A stretch of 55,721 bases of DNA from Nitrospira sp. CG24E (GTDB taxonomy: Bacteria > Nitrospirota > Nitrospiria > Nitrospirales > Nitrospiraceae), in NCBI GenBank assembly GCA_002869895.2, contig NEWP02000001.1:53792-109512 (forward strand). The letters are read 5' to 3'. The translations under genes and the position numbers were made by a program. This document shows positions 16,774 to 26,665 of the stretch, in pieces; the first letter of the stretch is position 1; each line of letters opens with the position of its first letter. The notes under the pieces are model-generated. The model saw nothing but the letters and a program-made list of their open reading frames with translations, was not told the origin of the DNA and ran no database searches.

Positions 16774-17763
16774 TCATTTTTTCTGCGGCGTGGGTTTCCG
16801 CTTTAGGCTATCCGGTTTGGTTGGTTGGCTGCCGAGTTGTTCTTGAACGGACCTCAGTTCCTTCCTGAGCGTTTCCACCTCTTGAGCCAGGGCCTCTGTG
16901 GTAGAGGATGTCGCTTCGGACGCCTTGGTTCCTGCTTGAGAGCTGGGTATCGGAGCAGCCCGTTCCACTTGAGGCACGGTCTGGTAGGTGGCGGTCGGCG
17001 TCTGTTGCAACAGTTCATAATCGACGGCGACAAACCGATCGGTTGGTTTTGCCCTTGCCGGCGGGTCGAAACTATCCGATCGCTGCGCTACTTTCGGTGT
17101 AAAAAAGAGGATACGGTCCCGGAGACCTGTAAAATCAGGTGGATTGGGCCTGCTTGTGCCCCTGCCCAGATTCTGGTTCGCCCTGGCCAGACTGGATCGA
17201 TATTGTGAGAGCGTCACATAGAGCTGTCTGCCATAGGCATAGAGGGACCCAGAGGTGGTCTCTGTGCTGGATGATTCGAATAGAGAGCCATCGTAGGCGG
17301 TTCGGACGAGAAACTGGACAGACTCATCCGGCGTCGCCCTCCGCAGACCCTCTGCTAGCAGAGGAGCGAGGAATCGGATTTGATCGTCCGAGAAGGCTGG
17401 AGTAGAGCCTGTTGGTCCTGCGACCAGGTTCTGGATGCCAAATGCCTCCTTCTCCTGAACTTCTAACCCCTGCAACACCTTGGCAAGCAGAGTTGGGTCC
17501 AAATTGACCGGGTGGTTAGCCTGAATCGACTGATCGGACATTGTTTGCAGCGACAGGGTTCCGTGCGGATCATCAAAGAAGACTTTTCCGGTCGGTGCAG
17601 TCGTGCTGCAGGCAGTGGCGACAAAGCAGAGCAGGGCCAGCAGGATGCTGTTCAGAGGAACCGTGAAGCGTGAAGCGTGAAGCGTCCCTCGACTTGGCTC
17701 GGGACGGTGAGCCTGTCGAACCGTGAAACGGGGGTCAGCCTGATGGTGCGGTGAATGAGCCAT
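16774..17763 (-). CDS. Predicted lipoprotein, function unknown
   Basis: About 329 residues from ATG 17763. The lipoprotein signal LALLCFVATAC is followed by SSTAP-type Ser/Thr residues, so the mature protein should be membrane-anchored through Cys. The body has no recognised family. The C-terminus is Ser/Pro-rich, with a short coiled coil (EALAQEVETLRKELRSVQEQL) and a basic tail. The true start is uncertain because the DNA coding for residues before the signal peptide is a family F repeat (GTGAAGCGTGAAGCG), and no start codon with a ribosome site is seen near the hydrophobic segment. A repeat may have displaced the original start. Confidence 0.7.
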   Translation of the reverse strand: MAHSPHHQADPRFTVRQAHRPEPSRGTLHASRFTVPLNSILLALLCFVATACSTTAPTGKVFFDDPHGTLSLQTMSDQSIQANHPVNLDPTLLAKVLQGLEVQEKEAFGIQNLVAGPTGSTPAFSDDQIRFLAPLLAEGLRRATPDESVQFLVRTAYDGSLFESSSTETTSGSLYAYGRQLYVTLSQYRSSLARANQNLGRGTSRPNPPDFTGLRDRILFFTPKVAQRSDSFDPPARAKPTDRFVAVDYELLQQTPTATYQTVPQVERAAPIPSSQAGTKASEATSSTTEALAQEVETLRKELRSVQEQLGSQPTKPDSLKRKPTPQKK

Positions 17764-17940
17764 AGATGGGAGGGAATCTAGCACAGGCAGAGGAGGAAAG
17801 GCGAGACGGGAAAGGCTGAAGGTAGATAGGCTGAAGGTAGATAGGCTGAAGGCTGAAGGTTCGGAATGCCGGATCTCGAACTTCAGCCTTCCCACCTTCG
17901 GGCTGAACCCCTTCAGCCTAACCCCAGCCTATCCCCTCCC
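17656..17940. repeat. Family F and family B repeats upstream of the lipoprotein gene
   Basis: CGTGAAGCGTGAAGCGTGAAG (17660-17680, family F), then GCTGAAGGTAGATAGGCTGA repeated in tandem (17815-17850) with CTTCAGCCTTCCCACCTTC as the opposite arm (family B). Confidence 0.75.
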
Positions 17941-17958
17941 GTTCCTCGTTAAAAACCA

Positions 17959-17987
17959 TTGACAGACCTGCATCGGCCATGTATAAA
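17959..17987 (+). promoter_or_regulatory. Strong sigma70 promoter
   Basis: TTGACA (17959-17964), 17-nt spacer, TATAAA (17982-17987). It is near-perfect consensus. Transcription would start about 17994 and read towards the intrinsic terminator at 18127. Confidence 0.75.
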
Positions 17988-17993
17988 ACGCCG

Positions 17994-18127
17994 GGCAGAG
18001 GGTTTCCTAATGGGTGCCCTTCGGATGAGAATAGGGGAACAACGGCGTTTCCCACCGGCCTTCAGAGATAGAAAACGGCATGGACAATGGCGTCCTTTGG
18101 TCCCGGATGGGCTAAAGGACGTTTTTT
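17994..18127 (+). ncRNA. Candidate structured small RNA or leader RNA
   Basis: About 135 nt lie between a consensus promoter and an intrinsic terminator. No ORF has a ribosome site; the open frame at 17959-18180 overlaps the promoter and the terminator and looks accidental. Paired elements can be drawn: ACGCCG (17988) with CGGCGT (18042-18047), and GGGCA (17993) with TGCCC (18016). It could be a free small RNA or the leader of the porin gene 300 nt downstream. I do not recognise a known riboswitch; TPP, FMN, cobalamin, c-di-GMP and ykkC consensus elements were looked for by eye and not seen. Confidence 0.5.
18091..18127 (+). terminator. Intrinsic terminator
   Basis: CGTCCTTT (18091-18098) pairs with AAAGGACG (18114-18121) and is followed by six T residues (18122-18127). 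Classical Rho-independent form on the plus strand. Confidence 0.8.
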
Positions 18128-18271
18128 ATTTGTCCCCCATTTCGAGCAGGCGCATTGCATTGGCGCAGAACGCTAAATAATGGGAAACGCTGGACAGTAA
18201 CCATGATTTGGGCGCTCAATGGCGCTGAGGTGCGGTTTGTTGGAGCGTCTGGTGGGAATCGAGGTGGATGT

Positions 18272-18322
18272 GGGAAGTAAGTGGTAAGTAGGGAGTGGTA
18301 AGTGGTGAGTAGCAAGTAGTAG
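18272..18322. repeat. GTAAGTGGTAAGTAG short tandem repeat
   Basis: Units of AGTAAGTGGTAAGTAGGGAG and AGTGGTGAGTAGCAAGTAG are degenerate 7-8-mers. It lies in the leader of the porin gene, and nothing else is recognised between 18130 and the ribosome site. Confidence 0.6.
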
Positions 18323-18426
18323 GGGAGGGGCCGGCGGTGACGCACAATGGCGTGCGTGTCGACAAGGATGTCGAGATGAGAGAGGTAAGGGAGTAACCGA
18401 ATTACCAATCGACGAGGAGGACGATT

Positions 18427-19758
18427 ATGTCAGTTCGTAGTCGAATCGGATTAGGATTAGGTATGTGTGCGATGGTTTCGCTGCTTGGCGGTACCACGGT
18501 ATTCGCTCAAGCGCCTGAAACTTCGAAGGAGGCTGAATCCCTCTTTAAGTCCATGGGCTTTAAAATCTATGGAGCCGTGGATGCGTCCTATACCCATAAT
18601 TTCAATAATCCCAATACCAACATCAATCAACTGAGGATTTTCGACACCCAGGCGAATTCATTTTCGCCGAACGTGGCGCAGATCGTCTTCGAAAAGACGG
18701 CAGTCGCGTCAGGCAGTGCCATGGATCGGGTGGGCTTTCGGGCACGCACCAGTTTTGGCCCCAATTCCAGGTTTTCGCGGGCCAGGACGAATTACCAACC
18801 AGGCCAGGACAGCTCTGAACTCGATATCCAGGAACTCTATGCAGAGTATATCGCCCCGATCGGCAATGGGTTGAAGATTCAAGCAGGAAAGATCCATACC
18901 TTGATCGGGTTTGAGCAGATCAATAGTTGGGAGAATCCCAACTTCTCGCGCACCAATATGTTCGGTCTGTCACAAGCCTTCACGACGACCGGTATCCGGT
19001 TTACTTATACCTGGCATCCCATGGTGACGACCACCATCGGACTCATCAACGGGTGGGACAATATCGAAGACAACAACCGGGGTAAATCCTTCGAGTACCT
19101 CGTGGCCTTGACGCCGCATGAGCGGTTCGGACTCAGTGTCTACGGGTCTTACGGACCTGAACAGTCGAATGGCAATGCGATAGCCGGCAATGCAGCTACC
19201 GGTGTCTGTATAAACGGTAACGCTGGGTGCGATCCTACGGGCAAGCGCACGGTGGTGGGGGCGATCATTACGGGAAAGGTCACCAACAGCGACACGATCA
19301 TCATCGAGCCCTACTACGGGAACGAGGGCAATGCCAGAGCTGCCGGGTCCCAGAATGCCCGTTGGAACGGGATCGGCGTCTACCATATTCATGATTTCAA
19401 CGATGCCTGGAGCACCAGGATTCGTGGATCGATCTGGGAAGATGCCGGTGGTGTCCGTAGCTGCGTCGGAGGCAACAATTTCAACGGCGGCACCAATGCT
19501 TGCGCAAGTGCGGCTATTGGTGGCTTTATCCCTGCTGTTGGCCCAGGTGGTGGAACTGGTTTTAATGGTCAAACCGGTGGAGGAACTGAGCAGACTGTCT
19601 GGGATGTCACTCTGACACTCCAGTACAAGCCGGCTCCTTCCCTCCTCACGAGGGTGGAATATCGGCATGACCACTCGAACAAGAACGTGTTCTTGTATGG
19701 TCAACAGCCTGTGAATAATCAAAATACCTTGGCCTTCCAAGTCGTGTACATGTTCTAA
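18427..19758 (+). CDS. Outer-membrane porin, BBP2-like beta-barrel
   Basis: 443 residues. ATG 18427 is preceded by GAGGAGGA. Signal peptide to about residue 27 (TVFAQA), then an extended beta-rich body with YGAVDASYTHNFNNPNTN, KIQAGKIHTLIGFEQI and terminal LAFQVVYMF, ending in an aromatic residue as outer-membrane barrels do. This pattern fits the BBP2 (PF07642-type) porins common in Nitrospira. Gly/Asn-rich loops (CVGGNNFNGGTNACAS) would be surface-exposed. It precedes the amtB-glnK block, so a role in passage of small nitrogen compounds across the outer membrane is plausible but is inference. Confidence 0.85.
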   Translation: MSVRSRIGLGLGMCAMVSLLGGTTVFAQAPETSKEAESLFKSMGFKIYGAVDASYTHNFNNPNTNINQLRIFDTQANSFSPNVAQIVFEKTAVASGSAMDRVGFRARTSFGPNSRFSRARTNYQPGQDSSELDIQELYAEYIAPIGNGLKIQAGKIHTLIGFEQINSWENPNFSRTNMFGLSQAFTTTGIRFTYTWHPMVTTTIGLINGWDNIEDNNRGKSFEYLVALTPHERFGLSVYGSYGPEQSNGNAIAGNAATGVCINGNAGCDPTGKRTVVGAIITGKVTNSDTIIIEPYYGNEGNARAAGSQNARWNGIGVYHIHDFNDAWSTRIRGSIWEDAGGVRSCVGGNNFNGGTNACASAAIGGFIPAVGPGGGTGFNGQTGGGTEQTVWDVTLTLQYKPAPSLLTRVEYRHDHSNKNVFLYGQQPVNNQNTLAFQVVYMF

Positions 19759-19889
19759 GTCAGGGTATAGAGAAGTCGGTTGAACGTTGACGTATTGTTC
19801 CTGTGTTGATCCCGGTTGAAGCGCCTCCGTGGCATAGGCTGCGGAGGCGCTCACAATAGAAGCCACTCGCTTCTTATGCGGACCCGCCT

Positions 19890-20210
19890 GCAGGGTGCCT
19901 GTCTGTACGGGGCAGGCAGACAGGCGGGCAGGCAGGCACAGGCAGGCCTGTGCGGGATTGAGGTGATCTCGTGCAAGGAACAACTGGTAGGGCCGCTGCT
20001 TCGGTAGTCCACTTTGGTAGGCCGATCCTTCGACAGGTTCAGAAGAGAGTTGCGGATATGGGGTCAGGAACCATTTGCGCGCAGCCAGGGGTCTGGTCCC
20101 CTTCTTCGCGTTTCGCGTGGGACCTGACCCCTTTCTGTAAGGGGTCAGACACCGCTGTGGCAGCAAGAAGGGTGTCTGACCCCGACAAATGGTTCCTGAC
20201 CCCCCTTGAG
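19890..20210. repeat. GCAGGCAGACAGG tandem and nested GGGGTCAGGAACC inverted repeats
   Basis: 19910-19955 holds tandem CAGGCAGGC/AGACAGGCGGG units. 20058-20205 holds nested inverted repeats: GGGGTCAGGAACCATTTG near 20058 with its complement near 20185, and within them GGGGTCTGGTCCC, GGGACCTGACCCC and GGGGTCAGACACC with GGGTGTCTGACCCC. It fills most of the 566-nt gap before amtB. No gene is seen. Confidence 0.75.
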
Positions 20211-20324
20211 GGGGAGCCTTATCCCGATTTCAGTCGAATGGGCCGCGTGAGACAGTCTTGGGGAGTCCTGTAGAACCTATTGACGAACATCATGACAACC
20301 TCGTCCTGACCAGGGGATGAAAGG

Positions 20325-21698
20325 ATGAAACCTATGCTATCGGCTATGAGTCACATGAAAAAGATTTTGCCGGTCTTCCTGATTTGCCTTGTCGTCTTGG
20401 CAGGATGGACGGCGCTCAATGTACAAGACGTCGCTGCACAGGAGGCAGCAGCTGAGGCTCCAGCCGCGCTGAAGGCCGATACGGGCGATACGGCCTGGAT
20501 TATCGTCTCTTCGGCGCTGGTCATGCTGATGACCCTCCCTGGTTTGGCGCTCTTCTACGGAGGACTCACCAGGCAAAAAAATATCCTGAGCACACTCTTG
20601 CATAGTTTTATCTGTCTTTGCCTGGGCAGTATGGCTTGGGTGGTGTTCGGGTACAGTCTGTCCTTCGGCCCGGATGTGGGAGGAGTGATTGGAAATCTCG
20701 ATTGGTTCATGTTGAAGGGGGTAGGCGCCGATCCCAGTCCGACCTACGGCACCACTATTCCACATGAACTCTTCATGGTGTTCCAGCTCATGTTCGCCGC
20801 GATCACCCCGGCTCTGATCACGGGAGCCCTTGCGGAACGTATCAGATTTTCCTCAATGCTGTGGTTTCTCGGCATCTGGTCCGTGGTGGTGTACTACCCT
20901 GTGGCCCATTGGGTCTGGGGCGGTGGATGGCTGGGAGCGATGGGCGCCCTAGACTTTGCCGGAGGCACGGTCGTGCACGTGACCTGCGGCATGGCAGCGC
21001 TGGTTGCCTGCATTATGCTCGGCAAACGTAAAGGCTATCCGAATACCCCCATGCCTCCCCATAACCTTCCACTCACGGTACTGGGGGCTGGGCTCCTCTG
21101 GTTCGGCTGGTTCGGGTTCAACGCCGGCAGCTCGCTGGGCGCCAATGGCCAGGCGATCGGCGCGTTCGTCGCGACCCATATCGCCGCCTCGACTGCGACG
21201 GTGTTGTGGATGCTGATCGAATGGGCCCATCGCGGCAAGCCCACGGCGCTCGGTGTGGCCACCGGAACGATTGCGGGGCTGGCCACCATTACCCCTGTGG
21301 CCGGGTTTGTCTCCCTGTTTCCGGCGTTTATCGTCGGTGCTGCCGGCGCGATTATCTGTTATATCTGCGTGGTCTTCGTGAAGAGCGCGCTTGGTTACGA
21401 TGATGCGCTCGATGTCGTGGGGGTCCACGGTGTCGGTGGAGCAACCGGCTGTATCCTCGGAGGGTTATTCAATTCAAAGGTGATGGGTTCCCCGGCCGAC
21501 GGGCTGCTCTACGGGGGCGGCTTCTCTCTCATGGGATCTCAGATCGTCATGGTCGCCGCTGTGGGGGCCTATACTGCGATCGCCACCTGGATCATCCTCA
21601 AGATCATCGATGTGATCATCGGCATTCGCGTGACGCAAGATGAAGAACAAGAAGGCTTGGATGTGAGCCAGCACGGTGAGAAAGCCTATCACGTGTAA
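20325..21698 (+). CDS. amtB: Ammonium transporter
   Basis: 457 residues. A signal peptide (to about DVAAQ, residue 38) and 11 transmembrane helices are typical of Amt. Conserved elements are GLALFYGGLTRQKN (start of helix 1-2), FQLMFAAITPALITGALAER, HCW-type VYYPVAHWVWGGGW, the pore histidine in VVHVTCGMAALV and the second in VVGVHGVGGATG. It imports ammonium and is normally gated by GlnK-type PII, whose gene follows 101 nt downstream. Start 20325 has GGGGA about 9 nt upstream; internal ATG at 20346 is an alternative. Confidence 0.97.
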   Translation: MKPMLSAMSHMKKILPVFLICLVVLAGWTALNVQDVAAQEAAAEAPAALKADTGDTAWIIVSSALVMLMTLPGLALFYGGLTRQKNILSTLLHSFICLCLGSMAWVVFGYSLSFGPDVGGVIGNLDWFMLKGVGADPSPTYGTTIPHELFMVFQLMFAAITPALITGALAERIRFSSMLWFLGIWSVVVYYPVAHWVWGGGWLGAMGALDFAGGTVVHVTCGMAALVACIMLGKRKGYPNTPMPPHNLPLTVLGAGLLWFGWFGFNAGSSLGANGQAIGAFVATHIAASTATVLWMLIEWAHRGKPTALGVATGTIAGLATITPVAGFVSLFPAFIVGAAGAIICYICVVFVKSALGYDDALDVVGVHGVGGATGCILGGLFNSKVMGSPADGLLYGGGFSLMGSQIVMVAAVGAYTAIATWIILKIIDVIIGIRVTQDEEQEGLDVSQHGEKAYHV

Positions 21699-21724
21699 TA
21701 GACAGGCCATGAGACTATCGATGA

Positions 21725-22138
<414 letters not shown>

Positions 22139-22183
22139 TCAGGGACAGGCACCCGCCAGAGGCGTGAGCCAGTCCCTGGTTTT

Positions 22184-24985
22184 GTGCCTATCCTTGATTT
22201 TGCGCAGGCGAGAGGGGATGCCCGCGTTGTGACGACGGCATCGGACAACGGGTTTCAGTCTGGGCTTTTGCGCGGGGTGGAGGTTGCACCGGCCTCCACC
22301 CTGGCAGGGCATCGGCTCGCCCTCCGGCAGAAATTGATGGAGGGGGTCCCGGCGGCTATGGCGATGGCGGCCTTGACGGAGTTCGTGGACGGGCTGATCA
22401 TCGGTAAATACAAGCATGCCATGCGGCAAGCTGGTGAGCCGTCGCAGGTTGCAGGGGACCAGTATTGCTGTCTGGTGGCGCTGGGAGGGTACGGCCATCG
22501 TGAGTTAGCTCCCTATTCAGACATCGACATCATGTTTCTGTTCCGCGAGGAGGCTGGGGAAGCAGCGCCGGCTCTGTTCCGTGAAGTGCTCCACTATCTC
22601 TGGGATCTCGGGCTGCAGGTCGGCCACAGTATGAGGACGATGCAGGATTGTGTCGAGCTGGCCGCGAAGGACCTGACGATTCGCACCGCCATGATGTCCT
22701 CCAGATTTTTGACCGGCAGCCCCTACCTGTTCCAGGAATTCAGCCGCCGATATGCGCAGGAGGTGGTCGGTCAGGGGATCGAGAGCTTTATCGAACAAAA
22801 AGTAGAGGAGCGCCGGCGTGAATATGTCAAGTTCGGACAGACAGTCTATCTTTTGGAGCCGAACGTCAAGAAGAGCAAAGGAGGGGTGCGGGACTTCCAT
22901 CTGCTCCGGTGGGCTGGCATGGCCAGATTCAATGCCACGTCGTTACAAGATTTGGCGGATCGCGGGTTCCTCTCAAGGCCGGACTTGCACTCCTTGACGG
23001 AGGCCCGTGATTTTCTGTGGAGTGTGCGGGCCTTTCTGCATCTTCAAGCAGGGAGGGCGGAGGAAATTTTGTCGTTCGACGAGCAGGTCCGTCTGGCGTC
23101 ATTGTATGGATTCCATGATCAGCCTAATCTTCTGGGGGTGGAGCAGTTCATGCAGCGGTACTACCGGCTGACGACGGGACTCCATGAAACCATGCTCCGG
23201 TGTGTGGACCGATGTCTGGCGCCCCCTGAAAAGCGCCGTCCGATCGGTTCCTCGCCCGCTGCTACGGTGGACGGCTATTTCGTGGTGGATGGCCAGGAAT
23301 TGACCGTTCCCTCCGAGCTGCGGGTTCGTGTTCTGGATGGGCCTGGCCTGCTGCTTCAGCTGTTCGAGACGGCAAGGTCCCGCAGCCTCAAGATCGACAG
23401 CGACCTATTGGACGAGATCCGCAGCCAGATGGATAGCATGTCGAGCGAGGCCTTTCGGACCCCTGAGGTCAGCCGGATGTTTCTGAAGATTCTTGCAGGG
23501 TCCGGGGGGGTAGCAGGCACGCTTGAAGCGATGCATCGTGTCCACCTGCTGGAAAAGATTATCCCGACCTTTGCGACCCTTCGCGGGCTGATGCAGTTCA
23601 ATCAATATCACAAGTATACGGTGGACGAACATTCCATTCTGGCTGTGGCGAAGGCGGAGGCATTTGCCCTGGAACCAGGCGTTCTTGGGAAGGTCTGCCA
23701 GGAAATGAAGCGGAAGGATCTGTTGCATCTGGCGATTCTGTTGCACGATTTGGGAAAGGGGCGGAAGGAAGATCACTGCGAAGTGGGCAAGGCGATTGCG
23801 GAAGAGACGGCGGCGCGGCTGGACTGTGACGAGCAAGAAACGAGGACACTGGCCTTTCTAGTGCACAAACATCTGCTTATGGCCCACACGGCTTTTCGAC
23901 GCGATCCTTACGATCAGAAGGTGATTGGATCCTTTGCCAAGGCCATGGGGACGCCGGATGTGCTTCGTAAGATGCTGGTCCTGACGGCAGCCGATATTGC
24001 GGCTGTGGGACCAGGGGTCTTGACCAAATGGAAAGAATCCCTGCTCGTCGAACTCTATCTGCGCACCCTCCCGGTCGTATCGGGTGAGAGGGATGAGGTT
24101 GCCGCGCCTGAGCGATTCAAGCAATTGATCGGCGATGTGGCGCGCGAGTTCCCGGATGCCGCGTCGGTAGGGCTGGATTGGATCGAGTCGCAACTGGGCC
24201 AGTTTCCTTTGCGCTATCTCTATGGGGTTCATCCGAAGCAGATCGCGACCCATCTGGTGGCGATCAAAAGGCTGCAGGCAGGCGATGTGCTGGTCGAGAA
24301 TCGCTTCAATGAGGAACTGGGTATCTGCGAATATACGGTGATTACCCACGATACCCTTACCAGAGGCATCGTATCGAAAATTGCCGGTGTGATGGCATCC
24401 CAGGGACTGGAGATTGTGGATGCTCAGATCACGACCCGGGCGGACGGAGTCGTCGTCAATACGTTCCAGGCAGCCGATCCGGACTTTGTCGGTGCTCCCC
24501 CACCTGAGCGCGGGGCCGACATCGCCGAGATGATTATCCAAGTACTGAAGGGGAAAGAAGCAGTCGAGCGGCTGATGAGCCGCTACACCAGACTGTCTCC
24601 TGCAAGCCGGCTGCCGGCCCCTCGTCAGGCGACCGAGGTGCAGATCGATAACGAAACCTGCGACCGGTCCACCATTGTCGATGTGTTTGCTGAAGATACG
24701 CAAGGACTGTTGTATGCTATTACTCACAGTATCTTTAACCTCGGTCTGTCGGTCCAAGCGGCTCGGATTTCGACCAGGCTGGATGACGACGTACAGCAGT
24801 CTCTGCGTACCGGCGGCAGACATCAAGTAGCGGACGTGTTCTATGTGACCGACCAGCAGGGAGCCAAGCTTGAGGATCCTGCTCGATTAGAGGCCATCCG
24901 GGCGACCGTCAAGCAGGACATCGATCTATTCATGGATCGGCAGGTTGGCACAGCGGACGGCATCGTGATAGGGTCAGCATCATAA
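22184..24985 (+). CDS. glnD: PII uridylyltransferase/uridylyl-removing enzyme
   Basis: 933 residues. Domains in order: nucleotidyltransferase with GGYGHRELAPYSDIDIMF (about 101-118; catalytic D113 and D115), a GlnD helical region, HD phosphohydrolase (LLHDLGKGRKEDHCEVG near residue 520) and two C-terminal ACT domains (about 745-810 and 850-915). All four are expected for GlnD, so both uridylylation and deuridylylation of PII should work, controlled by glutamine binding at the ACT domains. Start GTG 22184 is the longest frame but has no clear ribosome site; GTG 22229 with GAGAGGGG upstream is an alternative. It lies in the order amtB-glnK-glnD-glnA. Confidence 0.94.
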   Translation: MPILDFAQARGDARVVTTASDNGFQSGLLRGVEVAPASTLAGHRLALRQKLMEGVPAAMAMAALTEFVDGLIIGKYKHAMRQAGEPSQVAGDQYCCLVALGGYGHRELAPYSDIDIMFLFREEAGEAAPALFREVLHYLWDLGLQVGHSMRTMQDCVELAAKDLTIRTAMMSSRFLTGSPYLFQEFSRRYAQEVVGQGIESFIEQKVEERRREYVKFGQTVYLLEPNVKKSKGGVRDFHLLRWAGMARFNATSLQDLADRGFLSRPDLHSLTEARDFLWSVRAFLHLQAGRAEEILSFDEQVRLASLYGFHDQPNLLGVEQFMQRYYRLTTGLHETMLRCVDRCLAPPEKRRPIGSSPAATVDGYFVVDGQELTVPSELRVRVLDGPGLLLQLFETARSRSLKIDSDLLDEIRSQMDSMSSEAFRTPEVSRMFLKILAGSGGVAGTLEAMHRVHLLEKIIPTFATLRGLMQFNQYHKYTVDEHSILAVAKAEAFALEPGVLGKVCQEMKRKDLLHLAILLHDLGKGRKEDHCEVGKAIAEETAARLDCDEQETRTLAFLVHKHLLMAHTAFRRDPYDQKVIGSFAKAMGTPDVLRKMLVLTAADIAAVGPGVLTKWKESLLVELYLRTLPVVSGERDEVAAPERFKQLIGDVAREFPDAASVGLDWIESQLGQFPLRYLYGVHPKQIATHLVAIKRLQAGDVLVENRFNEELGICEYTVITHDTLTRGIVSKIAGVMASQGLEIVDAQITTRADGVVVNTFQAADPDFVGAPPPERGADIAEMIIQVLKGKEAVERLMSRYTRLSPASRLPAPRQATEVQIDNETCDRSTIVDVFAEDTQGLLYAITHSIFNLGLSVQAARISTRLDDDVQQSLRTGGRHQVADVFYVTDQQGAKLEDPARLEAIRATVKQDIDLFMDRQVGTADGIVIGSAS

Positions 24986-25014
24986 ATCGTAATTGATAAG
25001 GAGGCTTGGTTGGA

Positions 25015-26424
25015 ATGAATCCCCGCGAGGTATCGGAGTTTGCAAAGAAGCACAAAGTCGAAGTCGTGGACTTGAAGTTCGTGGATCTGCTCGGCACGTG
25101 GCAGCACTTTTCTATTCCAGTCGAAGAGCTGACCGAAGGGCTGTTCAAGGACGGATCCGGGTTGGACGGTTCGTCGATCCGGGGTTGGAAAGCGATCAAC
25201 GACAGCGACCTGCTGATGGTGCCGGATCCGAACACAGCCTCGCTGGATCCGTTCTGCGCCGTTCCGACGCTGAGCCTCATCGGCAATGTGCTCGATCCGA
25301 TTACCCGCGAGCCCTACGATCGCGATCCGCGGTTCGTCGCGCAGAAGGCGGAGAAATATCTCCAGAGCACGAAGATCGGCGATACCTCCTACTGGGGGCC
25401 GGAGGCGGAATTCTTCATCTTCGATCAGGTCCGCTACGATCAGACAGGCCACAGCGGCTTCTACCATATCGATTCCGAAGAAGGCGCCTGGAATATCGGG
25501 CAGGAAGGCCATAACTTGGGCGGGAAGATCCGTCACAAGGAAGGTTATTTCCCCGTCCCGCCGACCGATACGCAACAGGACATCCGCAGTGAGATGGTCT
25601 TGGAGATGCAGAAGGCCGGGATCTACATTGAGAAGCATCACCACGAGACTGCGACCGCGGGCCAGGCCGAAATCGACATGCGGTTCGATTCGCTGGTCAA
25701 GACGGCGGACAAATTGATGATGTACAAGTACATCGTGAAGAACGTGGCCCGCCGGCATGGTAAAACCGTGACCTTCATGCCCAAGCCGATCTTCGGGGAC
25801 AACGGCACCGGCATGCATACGCATCAGAGCATCTGGAAGGATGGGAAGCCCCTGTTCGCCGGGAAAGAATATGCCGGTATCTCGCAACTCTGTCTCTACT
25901 ACATCGGAGGCATCCTGAAACACGCCCCGGCCCTGGCGGCCTTTACGAATCCGACGACCAATTCCTACAAGCGATTGACTCCCGGCTTCGAGGCGCCGGT
26001 TCTACTGGCCTATTCCAGCCGGAACCGATCGGCGGGCGTCAGGATTCCCATGTATTCACCGAGCCCAAAAGCCAAGCGAATCGAAGTGCGTTTCCCCGAC
26101 CCGACTGCGAATCCGTACTTGGCCTTTCCGGCCATGCTGATGGCGGGGCTGGACGGGATCGAGAACAAGATCAATCCCGGTGAACCGGCTGAAAAGGATC
26201 TGTACGATCTCGAGCCGGAGGAAGCAGCGAAGATTCGCACGATGCCAGGCAGTCTGGATGAAGCCCTACGCAGCCTCGAACAGGACCATCAGTTTCTGCT
26301 CAAGGGAGGGGTCTTCAGCAAGGACCTGATCGAGGCCTGGATCAACTACAAACGCACCAGGGAAGTCGATCCCATGCGGTTGCGGCCGCACCCCTACGAG
26401 TATGTGCTGTATTATGATGCGTAG
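25015..26424 (+). CDS. glnA: Glutamine synthetase, type I
   Basis: 469 residues. ATG 25015 is chosen because AAGGAGG lies 10 nt upstream, and it puts the adenylylation tyrosine of KDLYDLEP at residue 397, the number used for E. coli GlnA. Signature sequences [35 protein letters not shown] and [17 protein letters not shown] are present. It makes glutamine from glutamate, ammonium and ATP. The adenylylation site fits the two GlnE-like proteins 6-10 kb downstream. It begins 29 nt after glnD and ends at a good intrinsic terminator. Confidence 0.98.
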   Translation: MNPREVSEFAKKHKVEVVDLKFVDLLGTWQHFSIPVEELTEGLFKDGSGLDGSSIRGWKAINDSDLLMVPDPNTASLDPFCAVPTLSLIGNVLDPITREPYDRDPRFVAQKAEKYLQSTKIGDTSYWGPEAEFFIFDQVRYDQTGHSGFYHIDSEEGAWNIGQEGHNLGGKIRHKEGYFPVPPTDTQQDIRSEMVLEMQKAGIYIEKHHHETATAGQAEIDMRFDSLVKTADKLMMYKYIVKNVARRHGKTVTFMPKPIFGDNGTGMHTHQSIWKDGKPLFAGKEYAGISQLCLYYIGGILKHAPALAAFTNPTTNSYKRLTPGFEAPVLLAYSSRNRSAGVRIPMYSPSPKAKRIEVRFPDPTANPYLAFPAMLMAGLDGIENKINPGEPAEKDLYDLEPEEAAKIRTMPGSLDEALRSLEQDHQFLLKGGVFSKDLIEAWINYKRTREVDPMRLRPHPYEYVLYYDA

Positions 26425-26466
26425 GAGTCTGATGTAGGTTGAGGTCAAGGTTAAGGTTGAGCGGGG

Positions 26467-26502
26467 CGTCCGTCTCTCGAACTGAGGGGCGGACGTTTTT
26501 TT
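26467..26502 (+). terminator. Intrinsic terminator of glnA
   Basis: CGTCCG (26467-26472) pairs with CGGACG (26490-26495), with further paired bases inside (CTC/GAG), followed by seven T residues (26496-26502). The stem is preceded by one arm of a family A repeat. Confidence 0.85.
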
Positions 26503-26665
26503 GTTTGGCTCAACTGGTTTGTTTGGTTCATCTGGTTTGTTTTGTTTGGTTAGTTGATTTGGTTCAAAAACGAGAGAAGCCATTCGCACCAAATAAACAA
26601 AATAAACCAAACAAGCCAAATCAACCAGAGAGACCAAATGAACCAAACAGACCAAACAACTGCTT
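26503..26665. repeat. Family C repeat before the APC permease
   Basis: GGTTTGTTTGGTTCATCTGG left arm, central AAAACGAGAGAAGCCATTCG and right arm AACAAAATAAACCAAACAAG. The centre is shared, inverted, with the copy at 31995-32122. The right arm contains the permease start codon. Confidence 0.85.

Noticed and set aside
18079-18114. Short ORF MDNGVLWSRMG ending in the terminator stem, as a leader peptide for attenuation
   Set aside because: No ribosome site and no run of regulatory codons; kept only as a curiosity.
17959-18180. 73-codon frame across the small-RNA candidate
   Set aside because: It starts inside the -35 box and runs through the terminator; no ribosome site.
18272-18322. GTAAGTGG tandem repeat as a CRISPR array
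   Set aside because: Units are 7-8 nt and degenerate, with no spacers.
19985-20000. sigma54-like GG-N10-GC (TGGTAG...TGCT) upstream of amtB
   Set aside because: Only partial match and over 300 nt from the start; no second site and no NtrC box seen.
23858-25923. Long minus-strand frames opposite glnD and glnA
   Set aside because: No recognisable motifs; the plus-strand genes are certain.
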